A program made the translations under genes and the position numbers. The notes beneath the pieces are model-generated. The model was not told the origin of the DNA. It made no database searches and saw only the letters and a program-made list of their open reading frames with translations. Shown here piece after piece: positions 36,536 through 44,963 of a stretch of DNA of 64,000 bases (the first letter of the stretch is position 1; every line of letters begins with the position of its first letter). Source of the stretch: Kribbella flavida DSM 17836 (GTDB lineage Bacteria > Actinomycetota > Actinomycetes > Propionibacteriales > Kribbellaceae); contig NC_013729.1 of NCBI RefSeq assembly GCF_000024345.1, forward strand, positions 1,922,001 to 1,986,000. The letters are read 5' to 3'.

Positions 36536-36555
36536 TCCTGTACGACGTGACGTGG

Positions 36556-36580
36556 GCCCCGGCGCGGATCGCGCCGGGGC
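36556..36580 (+). terminator. Strong hairpin terminator
   Basis: Perfect 11-bp stem GCCCCGGCGCG / CGCGCCGGGGC with loop GAT, 20 bases after the GroES-like stop. It has no T-tract. Confidence 0.75.
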
Positions 36581-36643
36581 TCGCCGCGTGAAGTACCTGC
36601 TGACCGCTTGCCGCGAACCGCACGGTCGTGCTCTTATGGTCGG

Positions 36644-37240
36644 GTGACCAAGGGGGCGGAGACCAAGGCGGCGGTGCTGCACGTCGCCGCGGACCAGGCC
36701 AGCGTGATCGGTCTCAGCGGTCTGAGCATCGGCCTGCTGGCCGAGCGGACCAATCTCTCCAAGAGCGGACTGTTCTCGCACTTCAAGTCCAAGGAGCAGC
36801 TGCAACTCGCGGTCATCGACTGGACCGGAGAGCTGTTCGCCGAGCGGGTGATCCGGCCGGCGTTGAAGGCGCCGCGCGGCGAGGCCCGGCTGCGGGCGCT
36901 GTTCGACCGCATGCTGCGCTGGGACAGCGGTGATCTCGCCCTGCCCGGCGGCTGCTTCTTCTACAGTGCGTCCGCCGAGCTGGACGACGCGCCACCCGGT
37001 CCGGTCCGGGACCGGTTCCTGCAGGCGTACCGCGACTACGTCGACGCGATCGCGACGGTCTTCCGGACCGGGATCACCGAGGGCCAGTTCCGCCCGGACG
37101 TCGACCCGGAGCAGTTCGTGTTCGACCTCCAGGGCGTGCTGATGGCCCATCACCACGCCAGCCGGCTGCTCGGCGACGACCGGGCCGATGCCCGGGCCCG
37201 GGCCGCTTTCGACGCGCTGATCGCCGCGGCGCGGATCTGA
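36644..37240 (+). CDS. TetR-family transcriptional regulator
   Basis: A 198-residue regulator with an N-terminal helix-turn-helix (VLHVAADQASVIGLSGLSIG then LLAERTNLSKSGLFSHFKSK) and a C-terminal TetR_C-like helical domain (GGCFFYSASAELDD, FRPDVDPEQFVFDL). GTG 36644 is chosen as the start closest to the helix-turn-helix. The next gene, an alpha/beta hydrolase, starts 28 nt downstream on the same strand, so the pair is likely cotranscribed and the regulator autoregulates. Confidence 0.9.
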   Translation: MTKGAETKAAVLHVAADQASVIGLSGLSIGLLAERTNLSKSGLFSHFKSKEQLQLAVIDWTGELFAERVIRPALKAPRGEARLRALFDRMLRWDSGDLALPGGCFFYSASAELDDAPPGPVRDRFLQAYRDYVDAIATVFRTGITEGQFRPDVDPEQFVFDLQGVLMAHHHASRLLGDDRADARARAAFDALIAAARI

Positions 37241-37268
37241 TCGCGGCAACGACCCGAGGGGGAGAGAA

Positions 37269-38147
37269 GTGGCAGCCAAGAAAAGCACGACCGTTCGGTC
37301 GCTGGCGACGGTGTTCCAGCTGGCCGAGAGGGTGGCGCCGCCGCTCGGTGCGCGGTTGCTGCACCGGGTCTGGTTCCAGCTGAGGCCGGTGCCGGTGGAG
37401 GTGCGGCGCCCGCGGGTCGAGCTGCCCGCGGGTACGCCGTTCGAGGTGCCGTTCGAGCCCGGCGTGATCCGTGGTCAGGTGTACGGCACCGACGGCCCGC
37501 TGGTGTACCTCGTGCACGGGTGGGGCGGCTGGGGACTGCAGCTCGGCGCGTTCGTGCCGCCGCTGGTCGACGCCGGGTTCCGGGTGGTCGCCTACGACGC
37601 GCCGAGCCACGGGGAGTCCGGCCCTGGTCGGGAGGGACCGAGCCGGAGCACGCTGCTGGAGCTGGCCGAGGCGTTCCAGGTGGTGGTGGCCGACCGCGGA
37701 CCGGCGTACGGGGTGGTGGCGCACTCGCTCGGGGCGGCGGCGATCTCGCAGGCGATGAAGCAAGGGGTGGAGCCGGGACGCACGGTGTTCGTCGCCGCGG
37801 CGACGGACTTCGTCGTCACGCTGGACGCGTTCCAGGCGGCGTTCGGGTTCGGGCCGCGGGTGCGGGCCGGGTTCCTGCGCCGGTTCACCCGGCGGTTCGG
37901 GCCGATGGACGCCTTCGAGGTGACGTCGGTGGTGGCCGGCCTGGCCGCCCGGCGGGAGCTGCCGCCGCTGCTGGCCGTGCACGACCGCGACGACCGGGAG
38001 ACCGACGCCGACGGCACACTGCGGCTGGGCAAGGTCTGGCCGGGCGCGAGCGTCGAGCTGACCGAGGGCCTCGGGCACCGCCGAATCCTGCGCGATCCGG
38101 GCGTGGTCGAGCTGGTCGTGAACTTCTTCACCGCCTCGCCGGCCTGA
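37269..38147 (+). CDS. Alpha/beta hydrolase
   Basis: A 292-residue hydrolase. VYLVHGWGGWG is the oxyanion HGWG loop, VVAHSLGAAA carries the nucleophile Ser153, and GLGHRRIL supplies the catalytic His; the Asp is probably in VHDRDDRE. The N-terminus is basic but lacks a clear signal peptide. GTG 37269 follows GGGGGAGAG. It is paired with the upstream TetR gene. The substrate is unknown. Confidence 0.9.
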   Translation: MAAKKSTTVRSLATVFQLAERVAPPLGARLLHRVWFQLRPVPVEVRRPRVELPAGTPFEVPFEPGVIRGQVYGTDGPLVYLVHGWGGWGLQLGAFVPPLVDAGFRVVAYDAPSHGESGPGREGPSRSTLLELAEAFQVVVADRGPAYGVVAHSLGAAAISQAMKQGVEPGRTVFVAAATDFVVTLDAFQAAFGFGPRVRAGFLRRFTRRFGPMDAFEVTSVVAGLAARRELPPLLAVHDRDDRETDADGTLRLGKVWPGASVELTEGLGHRRILRDPGVVELVVNFFTASPA

Positions 38148-38155
38148 CAGTCTCC

Positions 38156-38177
38156 GGTCTGCCGCTGCGAGCAGACC
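38156..38177 (+). terminator. Hairpin after the alpha/beta hydrolase gene
   Basis: GGTCTGC / GCAGACC, 7-bp stem with an 8-nt loop, 8 bases after the stop; no T-tract. Confidence 0.5.
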
Positions 38178-38265
38178 CGGCGCAACGCGCGGCTCAGGCG
38201 CCGATGCTGTCCGCCGGTCGGGCGGCCGGAAGCGCCGCGCCGAGCGGGCAGGAGAGAATGCGGGA

Positions 38266-39381
38266 GTGACGGACCTCTTCTCCAGCTCCACTTCCAGCCG
38301 GCTGCCGGACTTCCCGTGGGACAAGCTCGCCCCCTTCAAGCAGAAGGCGGCCGCGCACCCGGACGGCATCGTCGACCTCTCGATCGGCAGCCCGGTCGAC
38401 CCGGTGCCGGAACTGGTGAAGCAGGCCCTGGCGGACGCGGCCGACGCACCGGCGTACCCGACGACGATCGGTACGTCGACGGCGCGCCAGGCCGTGGTCG
38501 ACTGGCTGGCCCGCCGTCTCCAGGTGCCGGGTGTGGATCCGCAGGCCGGGGTGCTGCCGGTGATCGGCACCAAGGAACTGATCATGCTGCTACCGACGCT
38601 GCTCGGTGTCGGCGCAGGTGACACCGTGCTGATTCCCGACCTGGCCTATCCGACCTACGAGGCCGGCGCGGCGCTGGCCCGGGCGACGAGCGTGCCGGTC
38701 CCCGACGTCACCCGGTACGACGGCCGGGTGCGCGTCGCGTACCTCAACTCGCCGCGCAACCCGTCGGGGCAGATCACCCCGGCCGAGGAGCTCCGGGCCG
38801 CGGTGGAGTGGGCCCGGGCGAACGGCGTCCTGCTGGTGAGCGACGAGTGCTACGTCGAGTTCGGCTGGGACGAGCAGCCGGCCTCCGTCCTGCACCCGGA
38901 CGTGTGCGGCGGGTCCTTCGACAACCTGCTGGCTGTGCACTCGCTGTCGAAGCGGTCGAACCTGGCCGGCTACCGCGCGGGCTTCGTCGCCGGGGACGAG
39001 CGGGTGGTCGCCGAGCTGCTCGCGGTCCGCAAGCACGCCGGCCTGATGGTGCCGTCCCCGATCCAGGCGGCGATGGCGGCGGCGTTCGCGGACGATGCAC
39101 ACGTGGAGCAGCAGCGGCAGCGCTACATCCGTCGCCGCTCGGTCCTGCGCGAGGCCTTGACCGGCGCCGGCTGGCAGATCACCCTGTCGCAGGGCGGCCT
39201 CTACCTGTGGGCCGAGCACCCGGCGTACGACGCGTACGGGTCGGTGGCGGCGCTGGCTGACCGGGGCATCCTGGTCGCGCCGGGGGCGTTCTACGGGGCG
39301 GCGGGGGAGCGGCACGTGCGGGTTGCGCTGACCGGCACCGACGAGCGGGTCGACGCCGCAGCGAAAAGATTGCACGAATAA
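38266..39381 (+). CDS. dapC: Succinyldiaminopimelate transaminase
   Basis: A 371-residue class I/II PLP aminotransferase for the lysine/diaminopimelate pathway. FPWDKLAPFKQKAA and VDLSIGSPVDPVPE are typical of the actinobacterial DapC group. Lys229 in HSLSKRSNLAGYRAGF forms the Schiff base, and ISDECY is represented by VSDECYVEFGW. GTG 38266 has GAGAAT six bases upstream (leaderless spacing). In many actinobacteria dapC follows a ferredoxin gene, which is absent here. Confidence 0.88.
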   Translation: MTDLFSSSTSSRLPDFPWDKLAPFKQKAAAHPDGIVDLSIGSPVDPVPELVKQALADAADAPAYPTTIGTSTARQAVVDWLARRLQVPGVDPQAGVLPVIGTKELIMLLPTLLGVGAGDTVLIPDLAYPTYEAGAALARATSVPVPDVTRYDGRVRVAYLNSPRNPSGQITPAEELRAAVEWARANGVLLVSDECYVEFGWDEQPASVLHPDVCGGSFDNLLAVHSLSKRSNLAGYRAGFVAGDERVVAELLAVRKHAGLMVPSPIQAAMAAAFADDAHVEQQRQRYIRRRSVLREALTGAGWQITLSQGGLYLWAEHPAYDAYGSVAALADRGILVAPGAFYGAAGERHVRVALTGTDERVDAAAKRLHE

Positions 39382-39478
39382 GCGAACCTCGGAGTCTTGT
39401 GTGACGTCTTCCCCTCTGAGTGCCTCTTAAGGGGTGGTGGGGTCCGCGCGGATCCGCCAGGAGGGGAGAGGACCACAC

Positions 39479-40891
39479 ATGGCTCGACGAAGCCTGTCCA
39501 TAGTTGCGGCATCCACACTGCTGGTTGCGCTACTGCCAACAGCAGCGGTGGCTGCCGGCCCAACTGCGCCGACCAGTTCGCCGGAGGTCTCGGCGAGCCA
39601 GGACCAGACGCCGGCGCCGTCGGCGAGCGAAACGAGTACGCCACCGCCGAGCGAAACCAGCACGCCGCCGGCGGAGACATCTCCGCCGCCTGAGACCTCC
39701 ACTCCGCCCACCACCACACCCACGCCGAGCTCCTCGACGCCGCCACAGGTGGCCGCCGCGGCGCTCGGGATCTCGCTGGCGCAGCCGGTGACGGTCTGGG
39801 AGGACCGGGCGCTGACGTTCAGCGGAAGGCTGAGCAACGGGGCCCAGAAGTGGTACATCTCGTTGTGGCAGGCGTTGCCGGGTGGCTGGGTGCTGCGCGG
39901 CGCGACCCAGTCCACGACCGGTGGTGCGTACCGGATCACCTACACGCCGACGACCGCGATCCGCACCACGTTCCGGACCGTGATCGGCCCGAAGTTCTAC
40001 GGCGCCCCGGCGATGTCGCCGGCCGTGATCGGCACCGCGCTGGACCGCAAGATCGTCGTCACCAAGCCGGCCGCGTCGTACGTCACGCTGACCGGTGTCG
40101 CGGTCACCGGCTCGCTGGTGCCCGCCGAGCCCGGCCGCGAGGTGGTGCTCCAGGACCGCCTCGGCAACGGCGCCTGGCGCTGGCTGACCAGTGTCAAGGC
40201 CGACGCCGCCGGCAGGTTCCGGCTCCGGATGCCGGACAACTTCCCGTCCAGCCGGACGGTCCGCGTGGTCAGTCGCGGGGTGCCGGCCGCCGCGGTCGAG
40301 GTCTCGCCGACGGCCTGGATCGTGATCAAGGCCGGACTCAACCCCAAGGTGTACGCCGTCGCCGCCAGCATGGTGCCGAAGACCTACCGGGCCGGCTGCC
40401 CGGTCGGCCCGGGCTCGCTGCGGCTGCTGACGATGAACTACTGGGGCTTCGACGGCCTGGTGCACAAGGGCGAGCTGATCGTGCGCGACGCCGCGGTGCA
40501 GAAGATGATCAAGGTCTGGACCGCGACCTTCAACGCCAAGTTCCCGATCCGCCGGATGCAGCGCGTCGACGTCTTCGGGGGCAGCGACATCCGCGCGATG
40601 GCGGCCGACAACACCTCGGTCTTCAACTGCCGCCAGGTCACCGGCAATCCGTACGCCCTGTCGCCGCACTCCTACGGCCACGCGATCGACATCAACACCG
40701 TGGAGAACCCGTACCTCGCGGCCAACAACGTCTGGTACCCGTCGAACGGCCTGTCGTACCGCAACCGTTCCTGGGTCCGCCCGGGCATGCTTTTCACCAA
40801 CAGCACGGCCACCAGGTCGCTGGTGGGCCAGGGCTACTTCTGGGGTGCCGGGTGGAGCAAGCCCGACTACCAGCACTTCCAGCCGAGATGA
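39479..40891 (+). CDS. Secreted M15-family D,D-carboxypeptidase-like protein
   Basis: A 470-residue exported protein: Sec signal (LSIVAASTLLVALLPTAAVA), a Pro/Ser/Thr-rich linker of about 65 residues, two repeated beta-sandwich-like segments (VTVWEDRALTFSGRL, VTLTGVAVTGSLVPAEPGRE) and a C-terminal peptidase M15 domain. The zinc site is SPHSYGHAIDIN (His and Asp of SxHxxGxAxD) and the last His in YQHFQPR. It probably cleaves peptidoglycan peptides. AGGAGGGGAGAGG precedes ATG 39479. It is coupled (ATGA) to the next lipoprotein gene. Confidence 0.88.
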   Translation: MARRSLSIVAASTLLVALLPTAAVAAGPTAPTSSPEVSASQDQTPAPSASETSTPPPSETSTPPAETSPPPETSTPPTTTPTPSSSTPPQVAAAALGISLAQPVTVWEDRALTFSGRLSNGAQKWYISLWQALPGGWVLRGATQSTTGGAYRITYTPTTAIRTTFRTVIGPKFYGAPAMSPAVIGTALDRKIVVTKPAASYVTLTGVAVTGSLVPAEPGREVVLQDRLGNGAWRWLTSVKADAAGRFRLRMPDNFPSSRTVRVVSRGVPAAAVEVSPTAWIVIKAGLNPKVYAVAASMVPKTYRAGCPVGPGSLRLLTMNYWGFDGLVHKGELIVRDAAVQKMIKVWTATFNAKFPIRRMQRVDVFGGSDIRAMAADNTSVFNCRQVTGNPYALSPHSYGHAIDINTVENPYLAANNVWYPSNGLSYRNRSWVRPGMLFTNSTATRSLVGQGYFWGAGWSKPDYQHFQPR

Positions 40892-41673
40892 GGTCCGTAC
40901 TGGCGGCAGCAGCCGCCGTCGCCGGAGCAGGGCTGCTGATCGGCTGCAGCCCGGCCTCCGGCGACAACACCGCGGCCTCACCACCGCCGACGACACCGAT
41001 CCCGGTCACTGTCGGCGGCACGGTCCCGGTCCCCACGGTCACGCTCAACACGGCGAAGCCGACCGACGCAGCGCAGCCCCCGACGGACGCGGAGCAGGCC
41101 ACCGCTCCGCCGCCCGCGACGGCGGGTCCGGTGTCGGGCGAGAACCTGCCCACAGCCGACAAGCTGGGCGGCTGGAAGACGTACGTCGATCCAGGTGGTG
41201 CCGAGGAGGGCTTTCTCGGCAACAAGACCTGGACCCGGCAGCGGTCAGCGCACCAGGCGGCGTACGAGGCTCTGCCGGTCGGCTGCGCCGGTCAGCTCCC
41301 GAAGGACCCGCTGCCGGTGCCCCGCCACGCTCTGCAGGCGTCGTACCGGACGGGCGCCGACAAGCCCGCCACCGCGCTCCTGCTGCGCTTCGCCGACGCG
41401 GCGAAGGCGACCGCCTACTTCAGCGGCTACCAGTCCCGGATGGCGGCGTGCGGGAATCCGCCGGACGCCCAGCTCGCCGTGCAACAGCTCTGGTCGGAGC
41501 CCACAGCCGCAGCGTCCGTACGCCGGTACGCCGGGGCCGAGTCCTTCGTCGAGACCTCGGTGGTGCAAGGCGCGACGGTGGCACTGCTGGCCGCCGACTC
41601 CGACCCGTCGGCCGGCGCCGACTGGGCGCGCAGCGTCGTTCCCGCGCTGAAAGCCGTGATCGATTCGGCCTAG
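40888..41673 (+). CDS. Secreted lipoprotein of unknown function
   Basis: A 261-residue protein with lipobox LIGC after a short hydrophobic signal, a Pro/Thr/Ala-rich spacer of about 70 residues and a C-terminal domain (LGGWKTYVDPGGAEEGFLGN, FADAAKATAYFSGYQSRMAA, two cysteines). The ATG overlaps the M15 peptidase stop, so the two are probably made together at the cell surface. The C-terminal domain resembles PknH-sensor-like lipoprotein domains in layout, but I cannot confirm that. Confidence 0.8.
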   Translation: MRSVLAAAAAVAGAGLLIGCSPASGDNTAASPPPTTPIPVTVGGTVPVPTVTLNTAKPTDAAQPPTDAEQATAPPPATAGPVSGENLPTADKLGGWKTYVDPGGAEEGFLGNKTWTRQRSAHQAAYEALPVGCAGQLPKDPLPVPRHALQASYRTGADKPATALLLRFADAAKATAYFSGYQSRMAACGNPPDAQLAVQQLWSEPTAAASVRRYAGAESFVETSVVQGATVALLAADSDPSAGADWARSVVPALKAVIDSA

Positions 41674-41705
41674 AACCTGCACTACCTTTCAGTAATCCGT
41701 CGCTC

Positions 41706-41711
41706 TAAACT
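41706..41711 (+). promoter_or_regulatory. Leaderless -10 box for the PLP aldolase
   Basis: TAAACT, 6 nt before ATG 41718. Confidence 0.55.
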
Positions 41712-41717
41712 CCAGCC

Positions 41718-42872
41718 ATGGGTGACTTCGAGCGCTACGGGCGGCTGACGGCCGAGCTGGATCCGCCGTTTGCGGTGGTCGACCTGGCCGCGTTCCGCCG
41801 GAACGCCGACGACCTGGTCCGGCGCGCCGCCGGTACGCCGGTCCGGGTGGCGTCGAAGTCGGTGCGCAACCGGGCGCTGATCGCCGAGGCGCTGGCGCGG
41901 CCCGGCTTCCACGGCGTGATGAGCTACGCGTTGCCGGAGGCGCTCTGGCTGGCCCGCAACGGAGTCGACGACCTCCTGATGGGCTACCCGACCGTGCATC
42001 GCGCGGCGCTGCGCGAGCTGGCGCAGGACGCGGAGGCGGCCGCGCGGATCACGCTGATGGTCGACGACATCGAGCACCTGGCGTTCGTCAAGCAGGTCAC
42101 CGGCGGCGGCGAACGGTTGCGGATCTGCCTCGACGTCGACGCTTCGCTCCGAGTCCTCGGCCAGCACCTCGGCGTCCGGCGATCGCCGCTGCGCACGCCG
42201 GAGCAGGTCGTCGCGCTGGCCCGCCAGGTGGTCGCGGACGAAGCCTTCGAACTCGTCGGCGTGATGTTCTACGAGGCGCAGATCGCCGGACTGCCGGACA
42301 CCTCACCCGCGGTCCGCTGGGTGAAGCGCCGCTCGGCCGCGGAACTGTCCGACCGCCGTGGCGCGGTCGTCGACGCGCTCAAGCAGCTGGCTCCGCTCCG
42401 GCTGGTCAACAGCGGTGGTACCGGCAGCATCGAGATCAGCAGCGCGGACCCTGTCGTCACCGAGGTCACGGCCGGATCGGGGCTCTTCGGGCCGACGCTG
42501 TTCGACCGGTACGACGTGTTCCAGCCCGAGCCCGCGGTCGCCTACGCGCTCGGTGTGGTGCGCCGGCCGACGCCGCGGATCGCGACCCTCTTCGGCGGCG
42601 GGTACGTCGCGTCCGGCCCGGCCAAGAAGTCGCGGCTGCCCGTCCCGGCCTGGCCGCTCGGCCTGAGGCTGCTCGGGACCGAGGGCGCCGGTGAGGTGCA
42701 GACGCCGGTCGAGGGCGAGCACGCGCGCGGCCTGAAGATCGGCGACCGGGTCTGGATGCGGTACGCCAAGGCGGGCGAGATGCTGGAGCGGTTCGACCGG
42801 CTGTACGCGATCGACGGCGCCGAGCTGACCGAGCTGGTCAGCTACCGGGGCGAGGGCAAGAACTTCGGATAA
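41718..42872 (+). CDS. PLP-dependent amino acid aldolase/deaminase (D-threonine aldolase type)
   Basis: A 384-residue enzyme with the alanine-racemase-like N-terminal barrel (PFAVVDLAAFRRNADDLV). Lys47 in RVASKSVRNRAL should hold PLP, and the residues GGTGSIEIS bind its phosphate. The C-terminal D-serine dehydratase-like domain has LFGGGYVASGPAKKSRLPVP and EGEHARGLKIGDRVWMRYAK. The next gene is a sugar-lactone oxidase 33 nt downstream; this pairing is common in actinomycetes. The substrate is uncertain. Confidence 0.85.
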   Translation: MGDFERYGRLTAELDPPFAVVDLAAFRRNADDLVRRAAGTPVRVASKSVRNRALIAEALARPGFHGVMSYALPEALWLARNGVDDLLMGYPTVHRAALRELAQDAEAAARITLMVDDIEHLAFVKQVTGGGERLRICLDVDASLRVLGQHLGVRRSPLRTPEQVVALARQVVADEAFELVGVMFYEAQIAGLPDTSPAVRWVKRRSAAELSDRRGAVVDALKQLAPLRLVNSGGTGSIEISSADPVVTEVTAGSGLFGPTLFDRYDVFQPEPAVAYALGVVRRPTPRIATLFGGGYVASGPAKKSRLPVPAWPLGLRLLGTEGAGEVQTPVEGEHARGLKIGDRVWMRYAKAGEMLERFDRLYAIDGAELTELVSYRGEGKNFG

Positions 42873-42905
42873 CGAGCCGGCACCGGCGGAGGAGACGAGC
42901 TGCTG

Positions 42906-44207
42906 ATGAGCACCTGGCGGAACTGGGCGGGCACCGAGTCGGCGACCGGCGTCGAGGTGCTGCGTCCGTCGTCCACGGACGAGGTGGCGGCGGTGGTGAA
43001 GGCCGCCGCCGAGCAGGGCAAGAAGCTCAAGGCGGTCGGCTCCGGCCACTCCTTCACCGGCTGCTCGGTGCCGGAGCAGGTGATGGTCCGGCTCGACGGT
43101 CTGTCCTCGATCCGGTCCGCGGACAAGAACTCGGGCCTGGTCACCGTCGGCGCGGGCACCGGCCTGGCCAAGCTGAACGCCGGCCTGGCCTCCTTCGACC
43201 TGGCGATGGCCAACCTCGGCGACATCGACAAGCAGACGATCTCCGGCGCGATCTCCACCGGCACCCACGGCACCGGCGCCCGGCTCGGTGGCCTGGCCAC
43301 CCAGGTGGTGGGCCTCGAGCTGGTCACCGCCGACGGCTCGGTGCTGACCTGCTCGGCCGACGAGAACCCGGACGTGTTCGCCGCCGCCCGGATCTCGGTC
43401 GGCGCGCTCGGCGTGATCACCTCGCTCACCCTGCAGTGCGTGCCGGCGTTCCTGCTGCGGGCCCAGGAGATGCCGCTGCCGCTGGGCGAGGTGCTGGCCG
43501 GATTCGATCAGCTTGCCGACAGCAACGACCATTTCGAGTTCTACTGGTTTCCGCACACCGATCTCGCGCTGACCAAGCGGAACAACCGGGTCAAGGCCGG
43601 CGTCGGCGCCTCGCCGGTCAGCCGGATCCGCGGCTGGGTGGACGACGAGCTGCTGTCCAACAAGGTGTTCGAGCTGACCAACCGGCTCGCCGTCCGCCGG
43701 CCGAACCTGGTGCCGAAGATCAACCAGGTGGCCTCCCGGGCGTTGTCCGCGCGCGAGTACGTCGACGCGTCGTACAAGGTGTTCTGCTCCGAGCGCAACG
43801 TGGTCTTCCGCGAGTCCGAGTACGCCGTACCGCGGCAGCACCTGGTCGAGGTGCTGGGCGAGCTGCGGAGCTGGATCGACCGGTCCGGCGAGCGGTTCCC
43901 GTTCCCGATCGAGGTCCGGGTGGCGGCCGCCGACGACGTCTGGCTGTCGACGGCGCAGGGCCGGGCGACGGCGTACCTCGCGATCCACCAGTACCACCGG
44001 CTCGACCACGGCCGGTACTTCGCCGCCTTCGAGCAGATCGCCGCCCGGTACGGCGGCCGGCCGCACTGGGGCAAGCTGCACACGCTCGGCGCCGAGCGGC
44101 TCGCGCAGCTCTACCCGCACTTCGGTGACTTCCTGGCGGTGCGCGACCGGCTCGACCCGGGGCGTGCGTTCGCGAATCCCTACACCCGTCAGGTTTTCGG
44201 CGACTGA
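42906..44207 (+). CDS. FAD-dependent D-arabinono-1,4-lactone/alditol oxidase family protein
   Basis: A 433-residue flavoprotein. The FAD-binding segment is AVGSGHSFTGC, where His48 is in the position of the covalent FAD linkage, followed by GDIDKQTISGAISTGTHGTG. The C-terminal ALO domain has HWGKLHTLGA and ends with RDRLDPGRAFANPYT. It oxidises a sugar lactone or sugar alcohol with oxygen as acceptor; homologues include the M. tuberculosis L-gulonolactone dehydrogenase. GGAGGAGACGAG precedes the start. Confidence 0.88.
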   Translation: MSTWRNWAGTESATGVEVLRPSSTDEVAAVVKAAAEQGKKLKAVGSGHSFTGCSVPEQVMVRLDGLSSIRSADKNSGLVTVGAGTGLAKLNAGLASFDLAMANLGDIDKQTISGAISTGTHGTGARLGGLATQVVGLELVTADGSVLTCSADENPDVFAAARISVGALGVITSLTLQCVPAFLLRAQEMPLPLGEVLAGFDQLADSNDHFEFYWFPHTDLALTKRNNRVKAGVGASPVSRIRGWVDDELLSNKVFELTNRLAVRRPNLVPKINQVASRALSAREYVDASYKVFCSERNVVFRESEYAVPRQHLVEVLGELRSWIDRSGERFPFPIEVRVAAADDVWLSTAQGRATAYLAIHQYHRLDHGRYFAAFEQIAARYGGRPHWGKLHTLGAERLAQLYPHFGDFLAVRDRLDPGRAFANPYTRQVFGD

Positions 44208-44223
44208 CTGACCGGCGCGCCAG

Positions 44224-44229
44224 TAGTCT
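44224..44229 (+). promoter_or_regulatory. Leaderless -10 box for the PIG-L deacetylase
   Basis: TAGTCT, 6 nt before ATG 44236. Confidence 0.5.
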
Positions 44230-44235
44230 GCGGAG

Positions 44236-44949
44236 ATGACTGCACTGGAACCTGTGGCCGAGGACTGGCAGAAGGCGCTGGCGGTCGTCGCGCACCCCGA
44301 CGACCTGGAGTTCGGTGGGGCGGCCGCGATCGCCCGCTGGACCGGCCAGGGCAAGGAGATCGTCTACGTCCTGCTCACCTCCGGCGAGGCGGGCATCGAC
44401 GGCGTCGCGCCGGCCGAGTCCGGCCCGTTGCGCGAGGCCGAGCAGATCGAGTCCGCCCGGATCGTCGGCGTCGACCAGGTCGAGTTCCTCGGCCAGCCCG
44501 ACGGCACGATCGAGTACGGCGTCGCGCTGCGCCGGTTGATCACCGCCGCGATCCGCCGGCATCGGCCGGAGATCGTGATCACGAACAACTTCCGGGAGAC
44601 CTGGGACGGCGACGTGACGCTCAACCAGGCCGACCACATCGCTACCGGCCGGGCCACCCTGGACGCGGCCCGGGACGCCGCGAACCGGTGGATCTTTCCC
44701 GACGCCGGCGAGCGCTGGGACGGCGTACGGCAGGTCTGGGCGGGCGGGTCGCCGCAGAGCCGGCACGGCGTCGACACCACCGACACCTTCGAGCTCGGCG
44801 TCGACTCGCTGCGCGCCCACCGCGCCTACATCGAGGGCCTGAACTGGCCGCACTTCGACCCCGCCGAGTTCCTCGAAGGCATCTCCCGCCAGGCCGGCAC
44901 CGCCCTCGGCACCCAGTTCGCGACGTCGTTCGAGGTCTTCACGGTCTGA
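44236..44949 (+). CDS. PIG-L (LmbE-like) zinc deacetylase
   Basis: A 237-residue enzyme of the MshB/Mca superfamily. The zinc motif AHPDDLEFG holds His20 and Asp23, Asp22 is the catalytic base position, and the third ligand is in LNQADHIATGRATL. Such enzymes remove acetyl or amide groups from N-acetylglucosamine conjugates. It is shorter than MshB and Mca, so it is probably a third member with unknown substrate. It follows the lactone oxidase by 28 nt. Confidence 0.9.
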   Translation: MTALEPVAEDWQKALAVVAHPDDLEFGGAAAIARWTGQGKEIVYVLLTSGEAGIDGVAPAESGPLREAEQIESARIVGVDQVEFLGQPDGTIEYGVALRRLITAAIRRHRPEIVITNNFRETWDGDVTLNQADHIATGRATLDAARDAANRWIFPDAGERWDGVRQVWAGGSPQSRHGVDTTDTFELGVDSLRAHRAYIEGLNWPHFDPAEFLEGISRQAGTALGTQFATSFEVFTV

Positions 44950-44963
44950 CCGGTGGGTCCGGC

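Noticed and set aside
39382-39478. A c-di-AMP (ydaO) riboswitch before the secreted M15 peptidase
   Set aside because: Only 97 nt of intergenic DNA and none of the expected conserved motifs.
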